In this document: positions 35,691-47,494 of the stretch, in pieces
Position numbering within the stretch: the first letter of the stretch is position 1
Layout: every line of letters begins with the position of its first letter
NCBI GenBank assembly: GCA_019916065.1
Contig: CM034234.1
Span: 8,344,342-8,408,341 of the forward strand
Reading direction: 5' to 3'
DNA from: Vitellaria paradoxa
Lineage: Eukaryota; Streptophyta; Magnoliopsida; Ericales; Sapotaceae
DNA length: 64,000 nucleotides
The notes under the pieces: generated by a model
Seen by the model: the letters and a program-made list of their open reading frames with translations, nothing else
Database searches by the model: none
Told to the model about the DNA's origin: nothing
Made by a program: the position numbers and the translations under genes

Positions 35691-38600
35691 ACTAACTCCC
35701 CAATTAAATTTTTCCTTTGTTTCTTACCATCCACTCTATGAAACATTTTTGAATTTGAGTCCCTTTTTTTTCACCTAATTAATTTTAACCTTTTTAGCTT
35801 GAATAATTTCCTCTCTACAAATAATTTCCTCAAATTTGTTCTTAAGGCCCACCCTTTCTATCCCAAAATTCTCATCAAGCCCTCAGAGAGGTCTTCTCTA
35901 GAATCTATTTCGTCATTTCTGCTCAAAATTGTTTTTCACTCCACTAAGACCTAAAAAGAGCTCGATGTTCCATGTTTTGATCCTGCCCTTCAAATGATCT
36001 AGTCTTTTTCACGAACCAAAATCCCTCCTAACCTTGACTAATAAATTCACTCCAACAAATCCATGTATTATCACACGAGACCAACAAATTCACTCCAACA
36101 AATCCATATATTATCTCATCCCAACACGCCACCACTGAGTCTCCCTCTCTCTCTCTCTCTCTCTCTCTTAGTCTCTCTCCCTTGATATCTCTCTACCCTC
36201 ATCAACTAATTCTTCAATTAAATTTTTCCCTTGTTTCGCACCACCCACACTATGGAACATTTTTGAATTTAAGTCCTTCACCTAATTAATTTTAGTCTTT
36301 TTAGCTCATATAATTTCCTCTATAGAGATGAGTTCCTCAAATTTGCTTTTAAGATCCACCCTTTCTATCCCCAGATTCTCATCAAGCCCTTAAAAGAGCT
36401 CTTCTCTAGCACCTATTTTGTCATTTCTACTCAAAATATTGTTTTCCACTCCCCTAAAACCTCAAAATACCTCGATGTTCCATGTTTTGATGATGCCCTT
36501 CAAATGATTCAATCTTTTCGCAAACCAAAATCCCTCCTACCCTGGACCAATAAATTCACTTCAACAAATCCATATATTATCTCATGGGACCAATAAATTC
36601 GCTCCAACAAATGCATACATTATCTCATCAAGCCACAACACCACTGAATCTCTCTCTCTTTTAGTCTCTCTCCCTTGGTATCTCTCCACTCTCATCAACT
36701 AATTCCTTAATCAAAATTTTCCCTTGTTTCCAACCACCTACACTATAGAACATTTTTGAATTTGGGTCCTTCACCTAATTAATTTTAGTGTTTTTAGCTT
36801 GTATAATATCCGCTCTATAGATGATTTCCTCAAATTTGCTCTTAAGGTCCACCCTTTCTATCCCCAAATTCTCATCAAGCCCCTAAAAGAGCTCTTCTCT
36901 AGCATCTATTTCATCAATTCTGCTCAAAATTTTGCTTTCCTATCCCCTAAGTTTCCAAAATACCTAGAAGTTCCAAGTCCTAATCTTGCCATTCACATGA
37001 TTTAGTCTTTTCACAAACAAAAATCCCTCCCACCGTGGACCAATAAATTCACTCCAACAAATCAACATTTATCTCATTCAAAGCCCACAAGTCTCTCTCC
37101 CTAAGTCTCTTTGCATTCTTATCAACTAAGTCCTTATTCAAATTTTTCCTTTATTTCGCTCCATCCACTCTAGGGAACATTTTTGAATTTAAGGCCCCCT
37201 TCTTCAGCTAATTAATTTTAGCCTTTTTACCTCATATAATTTCCTTTCCAGAGATGAATTCCTCAAACTTGTTCTTAAGGTCCACACTTTCCATCCCCAA
37301 ATTCTCATCAAGCCCCTCAAAGAGCTCTTCTCCAACATCTATTTCATCAATTTTGCTCAAAATTTTGTTTTTCTCTCCCCTAAGACCCCAAAATACCTCG
37401 ATGTTCCAATTCCTGATCTCGCCTTTCACATGATTCAATCTCATTAGAAACCAAAATCCCTCCTACCCTCAACTAATAAATTCACTCAACAAATCCATAT
37501 ATTATGTCATCCCACCTCAACGCCCTGAGACTCTCTCTTAGTCTCTGTCCATTCTAATCAACTAATTCCTTTATCAAAATTTTCCTTTGTTTCCCACCAT
37601 CCACTCTATGGAACAATTTTGAATTTGAGTCCCATTCTTCAACTAATTAATATTGGCCTTTTTAGATCGTATAATTTCCTCTCTAGAAAAGATTTACTCA
37701 AATTTGTTCTTAAGGTTCACCCTTTCTATCCCCAAATGCTCATCAAGCCCCTCAGAGAGCTCTTCTCTAGCATCTATTTCATCAATTCTGCTTAAAATTT
37801 TGTTTTGCTTTCCCCTAAGACCTCGATGTTCCAAGTTCTAATTGTCCCATTCACATTATTCAATATCTTCACAAACCAAAATCCCTTCTACCTTGGACCA
37901 ATAAATTCACTCCAACAAATCCATATATTATCTCATGGGACCAATAAATTCACTCCAACAAATCCTTATATTATCACATCCCACCTCATCGCCCGTGGGT
38001 CTCTATCTTTTAGTCTCTCTCCATTCTCATCAACTAATTCCTTGATCAAAATTTTCCCTTGTTTCCCACCATCCATTCTATGGAAAATTTTTGAAGTTGA
38101 GCCCCAATTCCTCACCCAATTTATTTTAGTCTTTTTAGCTCATATAATTTCCTCTCTAGAGATGATTTCCTCAAATTTGTTCTGAAGGTCCACCCTTTCT
38201 ACCCCCAAATTCTCATCGAGCCCCTCAGAGAGCTCTTCACTAGAATCTATTTCATCAATTACGTTCAAAATTTTGTTTTTCTCTCCCCTAAGACCCAAAA
38301 ATACCCCGATGTTCCAAGTTCTGATCCTACCTTTCACGTGATTCAATCTTTTCAGAACTAAAATCCCTCCGACCATGGATCAATAAACTCACTCCAACAA
38401 ATCTACATATTATCTCATCCTACCTCAAAGCCCATAAGTCTCTCTTTATTAGTCTCTCCCCCTTAGTCTTTCTCTATTCTATCAATTAATACCTTAATCA
38501 AATTTTTCCTTTGTTTCCCACTATCCACTCCATGGAACATTTTTGAATCTAAGTCCCCCTTCTTCACCTAATTAATTTTAGCCTTTTTAGCTCGTATAAT

Positions 38601-40639
38601 TTCCTCTCTAAAGAAGATTTCCTCAAATCTGTTCTTAAGGTCCACCCTTTCTGTCCCCAGATTCTCATCAAGCCCCTCGAGATCTCCTCTCTATCATCTA
38701 TTATAGTAATTTTGCTCAAAATTTTGTTTCTCTCTCCCCTAAGACTCCAACATACGCCAATGTTCCAAGTTTTGATCCTTTCCTTCACATGATTCAATCA
38801 TGTAATGAACCAAAATCCCTCCCACCCCAGACCAATAAATTCACTCCAACAAATCCATACAGTATCTCACCCCAACTCAACGCCCCTAAGTCTCTCCCTC
38901 TTAGTCTCTCTCCATTCTCATCAACTAATTTCCAAATCAAATTTTTCCTTTATTTCCCACCATCCACTCTATGGAACATTTTTGAATTTGAGTCCTATTC
39001 TTCACCTGATTAATTTTAGCTTTTTTAGGTCGTATAATTTCCACTCTAGAGTTGATTTCCTCAAATTTGTTCTTAAGGTCCACACTTTCTATCCGCAAAT
39101 TCTTATCAAGCCCCTCAAAGAGCTCTTCTCCAACATCAATTCTACTCAAAATTTTGTTTTTCTCACCCTTAAGACCCCAAAATGTCCCAATGTTCCAAGT
39201 TCTGATCCAGCCCTTCACATGATTTAATCTTTTCATGAAACAAAGTCCCTCCCACATGGACCGATAAATTCACTGCAACAAATCCGTATATTATCTCATC
39301 CCACCTCAAAGCCCCTAAGTCTCTATCTCTATTAGTCTCTCTCAATTCTTATCAACAAATTCCTTAATCAAATTTTTCCTTTGTTTCCCACCATCCACAC
39401 TCTGCAAAATTTTTGAATTTGAGTCCTCCTTCTTCACCTAATTAGTTTTGGCCTTTTTAGCTCGTATAATTTCCTCTTTAGAGATGATTTCCTTAAATTT
39501 GTTCTTAAGGTCTGCCCTTTCTATCCCCAAATTCTTATCAAGCTCCTCAAAGAACTCTTCCTGAGCATCTATTTCATCAATTCTGCTCAAAATTTTGTTT
39601 CTCTCTCCCCTAAGACTCCAAAATACCCCGATGTTCCAAGTTCTAATCCTACCATTCATATGATTCAATCTTTACACCTGCCAAAATCCCTCCTACCCCG
39701 GACCAATAAATTCGCTCCAAATCCATCTATTATCTCATCCCACCTCAACGCCCCTAAGTCTCTCTCTATTAGTCTCTCTCCATTCTCATCAACTAATTCC
39801 TTAATCAAATTTTTCCTTTGTTTTTCACCATCCACTCTATGGAACATTCTTGAATTTGAGTTACTAATTAATTTTAACCTTTTTAGCTCGTATAATTTCC
39901 TCTCTAGCGATGATTTCCCCAAATTTGTTCTTAAGGTTCACCCTTTCTACTCCCAAATTCTCATCAAGCCCCTCAGAGAGCTCTTCTCTAGCATCTATTT
40001 CATCAATTCCGCTCAAAATTTTGTTTCTTTCTCCCCTAAAATCCGAAAATATCCTAATATTCCAAATTCTGATCCTGCCCTTCACATGATTCAATCTTTT
40101 CATTAACCAAAATCCCTCTTACCCTAGGCCAATAAATTCACTCCAACAAATTCATATACTATCTCATCCCACCTCAAAGCCTCTTCGTCTCTCTCTATCA
40201 ATCTCTCTCCCTTAACCTCTCTCCATTCTCATCAACTAATTCCTCAATCAAATTTTTCCTTTGTTTCCCACCATCCACTCTATGAAACATTTTTGAATTT
40301 GAGTACCTCTTCTTCAACTAATTAATTTTATCCTTTTTAACTCATATAATTTCCTCTCTAGAGATGATTTTCTCAAATTTGATCTTAAGATCCACCCTTT
40401 CTATCCTGAAATTCTCATCAAGCCCCTCAGAGAGCCCTTCGACAACATCCATTTCATCAATTCTGCTCAATATTTTGTTTTTGTCCCCTAAGACCCAAAG
40501 TTTCCCGATATTACAAGTTTTGATCTTGCGCTTCACATGATTTAATCTTTTCAAGAACCAACATCCCTCCCACCCTAAACCAATAAATTCAGTACAACAA
40601 ATCTTGATATTATCTCATCCCACCTCAGAAGCCCAAATA

Positions 40640-41395
40640 TGACTTGATTGCAAGGCCATATACACCATTCAGCTTACAATATCTGCTACTTAAATGAACA
40701 AGAAATAGGATAAAAGGTCCCCTTGTCTTGGCCCCTTAGAGGCTTCAAACAATCTGACAGGCTTGCCATTAACAATTACAAAGAAATTAGATATGACCGG
40801 GCATGCACTCAGCCTTCTTCTCTATTTACTTCCGAATCCCTTCTTTTCCAAAACTTAGTGTAAAATTTGCAAATCAACCGAACATGCTCCTTTTCAAAAT
40901 CCACTTTGAACACAAATCCCTCTTTTTTCGTATCTTTGTACTCTTCCACAATCTGATTCGCTCTGCAAACACTATCCAAAATCAGCCCCCATGCTCTGTT
41001 TCCTTGGAACAATCTGATTCAACCTCTTTTTGAGTCTACTTGCTAGGACCTTAGCCAAAATCTTATACATCAATGTGACCAAACTAATTGGTCTATAATC
41101 ATGTATCCTCAAAGATCTCTCCTTCAGACAAATTGGTGCATTTGTTAACAATCCCACTGTATAAAGTTTCTCAAACACCTTTAGCAGATCCATCTTCATG
41201 ATAGCCAAACATTCTTGCAACATGGCTAAGTTGAATCCATCTTCCTAGGAATTTGTCTCCATTGCAATCAAAGACAGCCTTCCTAATGTCCTCTAGAGTA
41301 AAAGGACCCACCAAACTATTAGCATAATTAGCATACATGGGTTCCCAGTTTGACCCTTTAATAAGAAGCATAGAATTACCCGATGAAATTTATCC
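40640..41395 (-). pseudogene. LINE RT segment at the upstream end of the array
   Basis: The minus strand encodes SNWEPMYANYANSLVGPFTL, DIRKAVFDCNGDKFLG, then in a shifted frame MLQECLAIMKMDLLKVFEKL, APICLKERSLRIHDYRPISL, MYKILAKVLASRLKKRLNQI, ILDSVCRANQIVEEY and FVFKVDFEKEHVRL (motif A region, with Asp). The RQGDPLSPF-like end then joins linker unit sequence at about 40620. This is the best preserved of the three RT copies in the window. Confidence 0.87.
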
Positions 41396-42365
41396 ACAAA
41401 ATTTAGTTCTCTTTCAATTGTGAGATTCCATTGGCTTCTTCTAGCCGAGAATCCTAATAAGCCTTGGGATTCTAAGGTCTAACCTATTCCTCTTTCCAAT
41501 TCTGCTTTTCACTTTTTTTCTTTACTTTCAGCCAACAAAGCTCTAGGACTAAATCTATTTCAAGCTTTTTCTCTTAACCCTGGAAAGCCTATTTCACAAC
41601 TCACAATCCCTGGCACACAATGACTATTTAATGCTAGAGCCTAAATAAACACACAAGCCTAGTTACCGTTCACAACTGCAAAATAATTCCAGAATTCTCT
41701 CTTCTTCCAATGTCAAACTCTTAAAATCAGCAACGGACACCTTCTTTCTCGTTGTCATACATCATACTAAGGTTAATTAATAGAAGGAGAGTGCTCCACC
41801 CGGTCGACCTAGTTCATGCTCCCACAAACCATGGACAAAAATGGAATACTAAATAAAATGATGGATACTCATAATGACATGATTTTTGGATGCATTCTGG
41901 TTCTTCGAAAATCAACGGTAATTTTCGAATGTGGTAAATAAAAGCAAGCTTGCTATAGAAAAACACTCACTTTTCCCCCTCAAACATGGCACAAAAGGGG
42001 CCTAGGACCTGTGTGAATTATTTTTGCCTCGTGTTACCAACGGCAAGGAAATTCCAAGTACAGGTCACACTGGCAACATCTTTCCACTGTTTTGTTATTT
42101 TATCCACTCTCTCTCAAGAACCAGGATCACACTTCCATGTCATGTTTCTTGATCTTTATATATTGCTATCTTTGGGAAATAGATATAGGAAAGTACTATT
42201 GTACCAGAAAAATTTACAAGAAAAAGGCAATTTGTGTAATAAAAGGGTACTTTAATGGATTGTTGTTTTTAAGACGATTGGCCCACAAGCTTGCCACACC
42301 ATTCTGTTAGGTTTTTCTGATAGACTTTTCTAGGTGTATAGTGTTGTTTATAGATATAAAATTAG
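41396..42365. other. Unassigned sequence between the LINE and the TIR element
   Basis: No conserved protein, RNA or repeat boundary is recognised. Open frames of 72-89 codons (41986-42310, plus) have no family resemblance. It is probably SBE2 intron. Confidence 0.35.
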
Positions 42366-45300
42366 TCTTTAGCCAAAAAATCCTATTATTGAAAATTGTT
42401 CCCAATACGGCACTAGTATACAAAATTAATTCCCATTCTAATACTTTTTTTGCCACGTCACATCAACACCGATTAGCAAAGTCGTAATCAATTGTAAGTT
42501 TAGAAAACTAAATTAAGATCATTAAGGATAGATGCAAAATAAATGGGAATTCCTTGTCTTACCTACTGCCTTCAAATTGTTCCCTGGTATCTTTTTTCTC
42601 CAATATAAATGCATCAAATCTTCAATATTTCTACTCTTACGTGGATAATTAAGATAGGCACCATGAATAGAATTTTGGACTACTACGCACCAAAAATCAA
42701 CTTAACAATTCATGATTTTAAGCACGAAAAATCAACTTTGCAGTTGATAATTTATTCTTTAATTTGGATATAATAAATAAAGTTTTTAAAAATTTATGTA
42801 ATGTTGTTAAAATCGGAATTCTATCTAAAATTGGTCAAGGGTCCGTTAAATAGTAAGATTTTACCTACATGATAGTCTATATCATATAATATTTTAACAT
42901 TTAGAGCTTTCAAGTTTGATATTTTAACACTGTTTTTGAATCCCCATTAACAATGTTCCCAACCCCATCATACTAATTACTTGAAGCATTTTTTCTTGAA
43001 TTTCTCTTAGGTGGAGGAGACGTAGAATCAGCTCCACTACTAGACATCAATATATTTATCAAAAATGACAAACAAAAAAAATTCTCAGCAAAAACATTTC
43101 TCAGAATCTTAGGCCAAAAAAATAATAATAATTTCTCATAAACAAACTTTGAAAAGGCAAAGGGATCCCCCCCCCAAAATGGAAAAGAAGGAAAAAAAAA
43201 ACCAGAATCAGAATGGCTGAGTGACTTCAGGGAGAACTCAACGGAAGTACTGCAGGCTGGGTGACTCGCCGGAGGAAGGGGAGAACACCGGAAAAATGGC
43301 TGGAGCTGATAACACCAGGAAGGACCATCCAAAACTGTACAAAAACCTAACCCAACACCCGAACTGGAAGGTCATTTGCGAAGATGGATCACGTCGGCCG
43401 GAATTTGTTCGCACTTCGCAGCTCGCAACTCCGGCGGCGATGGAACGCACCTGGAGAAGACTTGGGGAGATCGCAGGGCGAAGCCATTGACCCAGTTGGC
43501 CGCTTTTCTTGATTTCACGTCGGCCGGAATTTGTTCGCACTTCGCAGCTCGCAATGCCGGCGGCGATCGATCACACCCAGGAGACTTGGGGAGATCAAAG
43601 GGCGAAGCCGTAGACGTACTTGGCCGCTTTGCTTGATTTCACGTCAGCCGCAATTTGTTCGCATTTCGCAGCCCGCAACGCCGGCGGCAATGGATCGCAC
43701 CTGGAGAAGACCTGGGGAGATCGAAGACTTTTTGTTTGTTTTACGGATGATTTAGGAACCCAATCTGCTGTTACGGCGGAGGAGAAACAAATTCGAAAAA
43801 TACGGTTAATGAGAAATCGCGATCTCAAACAATGGTTACGGAAGTTTGGCTGCAGAAGAAAACTGCGATATGAGATCGCGATTCTTTCGCGCTATGGAAC
43901 CGCAGGTTTTCTTATCTCTCACCTGTAAAGAAGAAAACTCAACATCTCTCGTCTGGAGAAGAAAAGCACGTTTTTTTTTTTCTTTTTCGCTCGAAATGTC
44001 TCTCCCCAAAGCGGGAACCAGTCATCTGAAATCGCAAAAAAGGAAGAACTGCGATTTGAGATCACCTTGATCTGGGATCACCTAGAAGATGTTGTTAGCT
44101 GAAGTCGCCCTATACAAAGCAAATAAAAAACTCTTAACATTCAATTAAAAATAGATATACAGCAGATAATTTTGACGTAAGAAATAGAATTTAACTTTAC
44201 TCACTCCAAGACACAACCATGCGTTTCCAAATTCGATGCTGTCCAAAACTCAAGATATCATTCAACTGAAAAACAAAGAAACCGCAATTACACAGAACAA
44301 AAGAAAGACAGAAAGAAGCCGCACATACAGAAGATACAAAATTCTTGAAGAACTTAGGAGTGAGCGATTCATAAAAATAGGTGAGCGTAAAAGGTGGAAG
44401 GCAGAAGCATACTTCATCGTGGAAGGGAGCAAAACAAGGAAGAAATGCACTTTCATGCCGCGGGTCTTCAGCTCCAGTTCATGCCGCGGGTCTTTAGCTC
44501 CAGGTCAACTCGCGGTGTAGCGGCAACAATAATCGCGCTCCCAGACTGCGGTTCTGAAATCCCAAGCCAGGAAGAACCGCGCTTTCATGCCGCGGGTCTT
44601 GCAGTTGATTTAGGCGCAACAATCGCGCTCCCAGACCGCGGCTTCTGCTCAACAATAATCAGAAAAGTCGCGCTTGCATAATGCAGTTTCTCATTAACTG
44701 TATTTTTCGAAATACTTTCTCCCCAATAGCAATTACAGAAATACTTCCACAACCATCTGTAGAACAAAAAAAAAAAAAAAACTCGAGATCGAAGAGCGAA
44801 GCGGTTGACCATGGCTACTTCTCTTGATTTCGTGGACAAAAAACGACCTCTACTTAGCATAGCGTTTTTAATATCTTAATTTTATTTCTTGCCCCCTTAA
44901 TTTGTTAAAATTACACAAAAAGCTCAGATTTTTTAAAACCACTAAACTCACATCTAAAACCGGTTTTCATCGATTTTATATATTAAAATCGCTATTTTGC
45001 CTCAAAATGCGATTGTAGTATAATTTAACAAAAATTTTCACTGTAAAATCGCACAACTTTACGATTAAAATCAAAATTTTAACAATATTAAATTTATAGA
45101 TTTATTTTTTTTCAAGATCATTACATCATAAAAATATATATATATATTTTGTTGAAACAGGTTTTCCTTACAAAAGTCAAAACAATTGTTACGAAAAATT
45201 ATAGAAAAGTTTAAAACTTATAATTTTTTGCTGCTATAAAAAACTAAAGCAAATTAACAAAAATATGGTCACAACCATGTTACAAGAAATAAAAAGTGAG

Positions 45301-45757
45301 AGATAGGTTATGAAAGCCAAATAAAAAAAACCTATTTAATGACCTGCTTATTTTGTATAATTTAGTTTTAAACCTAATTAAAGCCAAATAAAGAAAAAAC
45401 CATCCATTTATTAGAACTTTTAGACTATCATTACATATTAATTGGCGTTGATGTGGTAAGCAGAAGCGGAGCTATTAATTGATTAAGGTGGACTATAGAA
45501 TAAGTAAAATTTTAGCCTAAATTTTTTTTAATATTAATATCATATAATATCTTAACACAACTATTCATAATCCAATTTAATATTCAATTCATAACGCAGG
45601 ATAAAAATATTTTTTAGCCTAGTTCAATACCCAGCCTATATTAAAAAATATTTCTAATTCCGCCCTTGGTATTAAGAAAGTATTAGAATGGGAATTAGTT
45701 TTGAAAAAGTACTAGATTGGGAATAACAATGAATAGTAGTATTGTGTTGGCTAAGTG
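42366..45757. mobile_element. TIR DNA element (~3.4 kb), non-autonomous, with GC-rich cargo
   Basis: The left end TTTAGCCAA...CCTATTATTG...ATTGTTCCCAAT...AATTCCCATTCTAATACTTT (42368-42455) is matched in inverse orientation by the right end (about 45660-45755). Shared blocks include TTAGCCAA, ATTGTT, CCCAAT, AATTCCCATTCTAATACTTT and CCACATCAAC. The right arm seems split by a ~210-bp insert (about 45465-45670). No transposase is recognised. A short frame MSSSGADSTSPPPKRNSRKN on the minus strand (43047 downward) is not enough to name one. No target duplication was resolved. The long TIRs and gene-like GC-rich interior resemble Pack-MULE elements, but this is inference. Confidence 0.6.
43390..44840. 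repeat. GC- and CpG-rich block: 125-bp tandem repeats and an inverted repeat
   Basis: Three tandem units (starts 43390, 43516, 43640) share CACGTCGGCCGGAATTTG, TTCGCACTTCGCAGC, GCCGGCGGCGAT and CTTGGGGAGATCG. A fourth partial copy lies at about 44787-44835. TTCGAAAAATACGGTTAATG at about 43790 returns in inverse orientation at about 44690-44720, enclosing roughly 0.9 kb. A CATGCCGCGGGTCTT motif occurs three times at 44454-44600. Base composition differs sharply from the AT-rich surroundings. Many overlapping open frames exist here, but none resembles a known family. Confidence 0.7.
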
Positions 45758-45865
45758 ACTCGACATGTTCGATATGGTATTCACAAAGTTAGCCAATAAA
45801 AAAAAAAAAAAATTAAACAACAGTGCATGAGCATCAAGCTACAGAAATTAAGCAGCCAAAAATAC

Positions 45866-45964
45866 CTGCTGGTGAAACCAAACTTCTCATAGCCACGAGA
45901 AAACACTTCTAAACCACCTTCATACTTGTCAATTGCATCACGCATTCTTCTGTAGTGTGCATAT
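45866..45964 (-). pseudogene. SBE2: SBE2 exon upstream of the 24.6-kb intron
   Basis: This 99-bp exon encodes [20 protein letters not shown] and [12 protein letters not shown], the conserved helix just before the CBM48 domain in class II branching enzymes. Acceptor CCACAG and donor AG|GTATTT are intact. The split codon AG|T matches the acceptor phase at 21257 exactly, which is the best evidence that the two pieces belong to one gene. The next exon upstream (usually ending in the KIYEIDP...LDYR stretch) and the transit peptide are not seen in the 1.5 kb before the phosphatase gene, so the gene is truncated at its 5' end. Confidence 0.87.
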
Positions 45965-45969
45965 CTGTG

Positions 45970-47295
45970 GTTGGACAAATGTACACAGAAAATCAGATTG
46001 ATTGATTCCAAGGCATCAATTTTTCATTTTAAACAAAATAGAAAAGGAAACACACAAACAAGTCTGCGTAAAGAAACTCAATATATACACAAGTCCATGT
46101 CATACAAATATTCAAGCAAACACAGAGATAATAAACTAACATTCTAGGACAGATACCTGAAAAGTTCATCACAAGAAAATATAGTGATCAGGCTACAACA
46201 AAACAAACGATAAGGTAAAACTTCTGTTGAGCATGTGCCAGCAGACTTAAAAGTAAAAATTTATATAATTAAATTTTTAAAATTTTAATTTATTAAAATA
46301 AAATTTTAGGTTCAAAGGCTTTTTTTTTTTTTACAAAAACCAATTGTCTTTAATTACTACCATCATTAGGATAGTTGCTTAAAATATCTCAAAAGCAATA
46401 GATTTTAACCCATTTATGAAAACAAAAAAATTTAATGAAAAATGTAAGTAGTTAAAATAAAGTGAAAAGAAAATGAATCGGCACTTATTAAAATATCTTA
46501 TTTTTAATTTATTATAAATATATATATTTAATTTCATTTTGAATGTATTTTCTTTCCTCATAGCACATACTTGTGCATGTAAAACATCCCGTGAGATTTA
46601 TTTTTCAAGATATAATAAAATATAAAAAAAATAAAAATAATTTGATGGATGATATATGTCAAGTGTTCATTCCTTATGATTTGTCTAAAATGCCGATCTC
46701 CTTCAATTTCTAAATTTTTCTTTTTTAATATTCCAACCTCCTTAAGAGCAAGTAAATGTAATGCAGCGTTCCATTGCGAAATTTTTGGTAAAATATATAT
46801 ATATATATATATATTAAAAATTGATATAGAATGCCCTTTTTTTAAAAAAAATTAATAAAAATTCCTAAAAAAATTTAATTTACCAAGCGCGCACATAGTC
46901 CAACTAGTAAATCGTAAGTTTCTTGCTTAAACACTGTACATTTGTTCTTGGAGTTGGACCCATTTAGGGGTGTCTGCGCACACATTATTAATCGCAAGTT
47001 TTTGTCATTCATGCTATTCAAATATTAATGTCTCTTTGAGTTTCTGCAAGTGACCCATAATGATTTTATATCATATTAAAATTAATTTATCTTGCCAATA
47101 AATGAAACAAAGATAGACTTCCTAAGACAAGATTTGCCCATATGACACAACATCGTATTCACATAATTATTGCTGGCAAATGAAATTTGAAATAGCGGCC
47201 TTTATTCCTGTCAAACACTTGGTCCCATGTGCAGTGATTATACATTGCTATGGATGAATCCAAAAATAATATGGCATTACCATTTGCTTTCTTGT

Positions 47296-47337
<42 letters not shown>

Positions 47338-47494
47338 TTTTATACCAATCAATAGGACTCCAACTTCAGCCCCAAACAAACAGGTGAAGCAGAGACACAA
47401 AGGGTAGGCTAAGGTAATACTACAGAAATCAACCTCAAGAGTGTTGGATTAGCTGCGACGGCATGTGCTCAAAGAATAGGTCTTACATACCGGA
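45970..47494. other. Intergenic region between the phosphatase gene and the SBE2 remnant
   Basis: The region is AT-rich with no exon recognised. It holds a (TA)n tract (about 46793-46814) and a compound (CA)n(TA)n microsatellite (about 47296-47337). The first part after the phosphatase stop codon (47494 downward) presumably contains its 3' UTR and polyadenylation signals. None can be singled out with confidence. Confidence 0.5.

Larger units (their letters stand above)
24400..40640 (-). repeat. Tandem array of ~455-bp units derived from a LINE ORF2 linker, about 26 copies
   Basis: A unit recurs head to tail in one orientation. The landmark GAGATGATTTCCTCAAATTT (plus strand, with variants) occurs near 24590, 25043, 25499, 26925, 27345, 27797, 28228, 28712, 29164, 29605, 30087, 30488, 30968, 31465, 31918, 35815, 36325, 36818, 37250, 37685, 38158, 38610, 39050, 39482, 39906 and 40366, a mean spacing of about 455 bp. 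On the minus strand each unit encodes GWEGFWFVKRLNHVKGRI, TWNIGVFWGLRGEKNKILS, DEIDAREELSEGLDEN, FEEIISREEIIRAKKAKI and FHRVDGGKQRK in order. This is the linker between endonuclease and reverse transcriptase in plant LINE ORF2. Some units carry an extra ~43-bp duplication of 'GGACCAATAAATTCACTCC'. A gypsy element (32214-35690) and an RT segment (about 26040-26700) interrupt the array. Units are frameshifted to differing degrees. Confidence 0.9.
9593..45964 (-). pseudogene. SBE2: Starch branching enzyme class II (SBE2) pseudogene, exons scattered over 36 kb
   Basis: Twelve exon-like blocks on the minus strand encode successive parts of 1,4-alpha-glucan branching enzyme class II, the GH13 plastid enzyme that makes the alpha-1,6 branches of amylopectin. 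In gene order they are 45866-45964, 21215-21257, 20048-20107, [gap], about 15417-15590, 15209-15319, 14389-14504, 13806-13909, 12236-12380, 10743-10890, 10504-10604, 9984-10061 and 9593-9749. Splice phases agree between neighbours, including across the 24.6-kb intron (codon AG|T). The class II assignment rests on the MYDFM...[11 protein letters not shown] block and [11 protein letters not shown]. It is a pseudogene: the transit peptide and first exons, the exons from about NEFGVWEIF to ELGLLVLMD, and the last exon are not found. There are stops at 15462-15464 (usual Tyr), 15209-15211 (usual Gln or Ser) and 9611-9613, and a 1-bp frameshift at about 9650. GH13 acid residues remain in [16 protein letters not shown] and ESHDQ. 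Confidence 0.85.

Noticed and set aside
24400..40640. CRISPR-like or ordinary satellite array
   Set aside because: Units are about 455 bp with no short repeat/unique spacer pattern, and the whole unit aligns with LINE ORF2 coding sequence. The organism is a plant.
41986..42310. Overlapping 72- and 89-codon frames
   Set aside because: No family resemblance and no supporting context.
43221..44070. Overlapping GC-rich open frames (60-102 codons) as genes
   Set aside because: All frames on both strands are open because of GC-rich tandem repeats; products are not recognisable and frames follow the repeat period.
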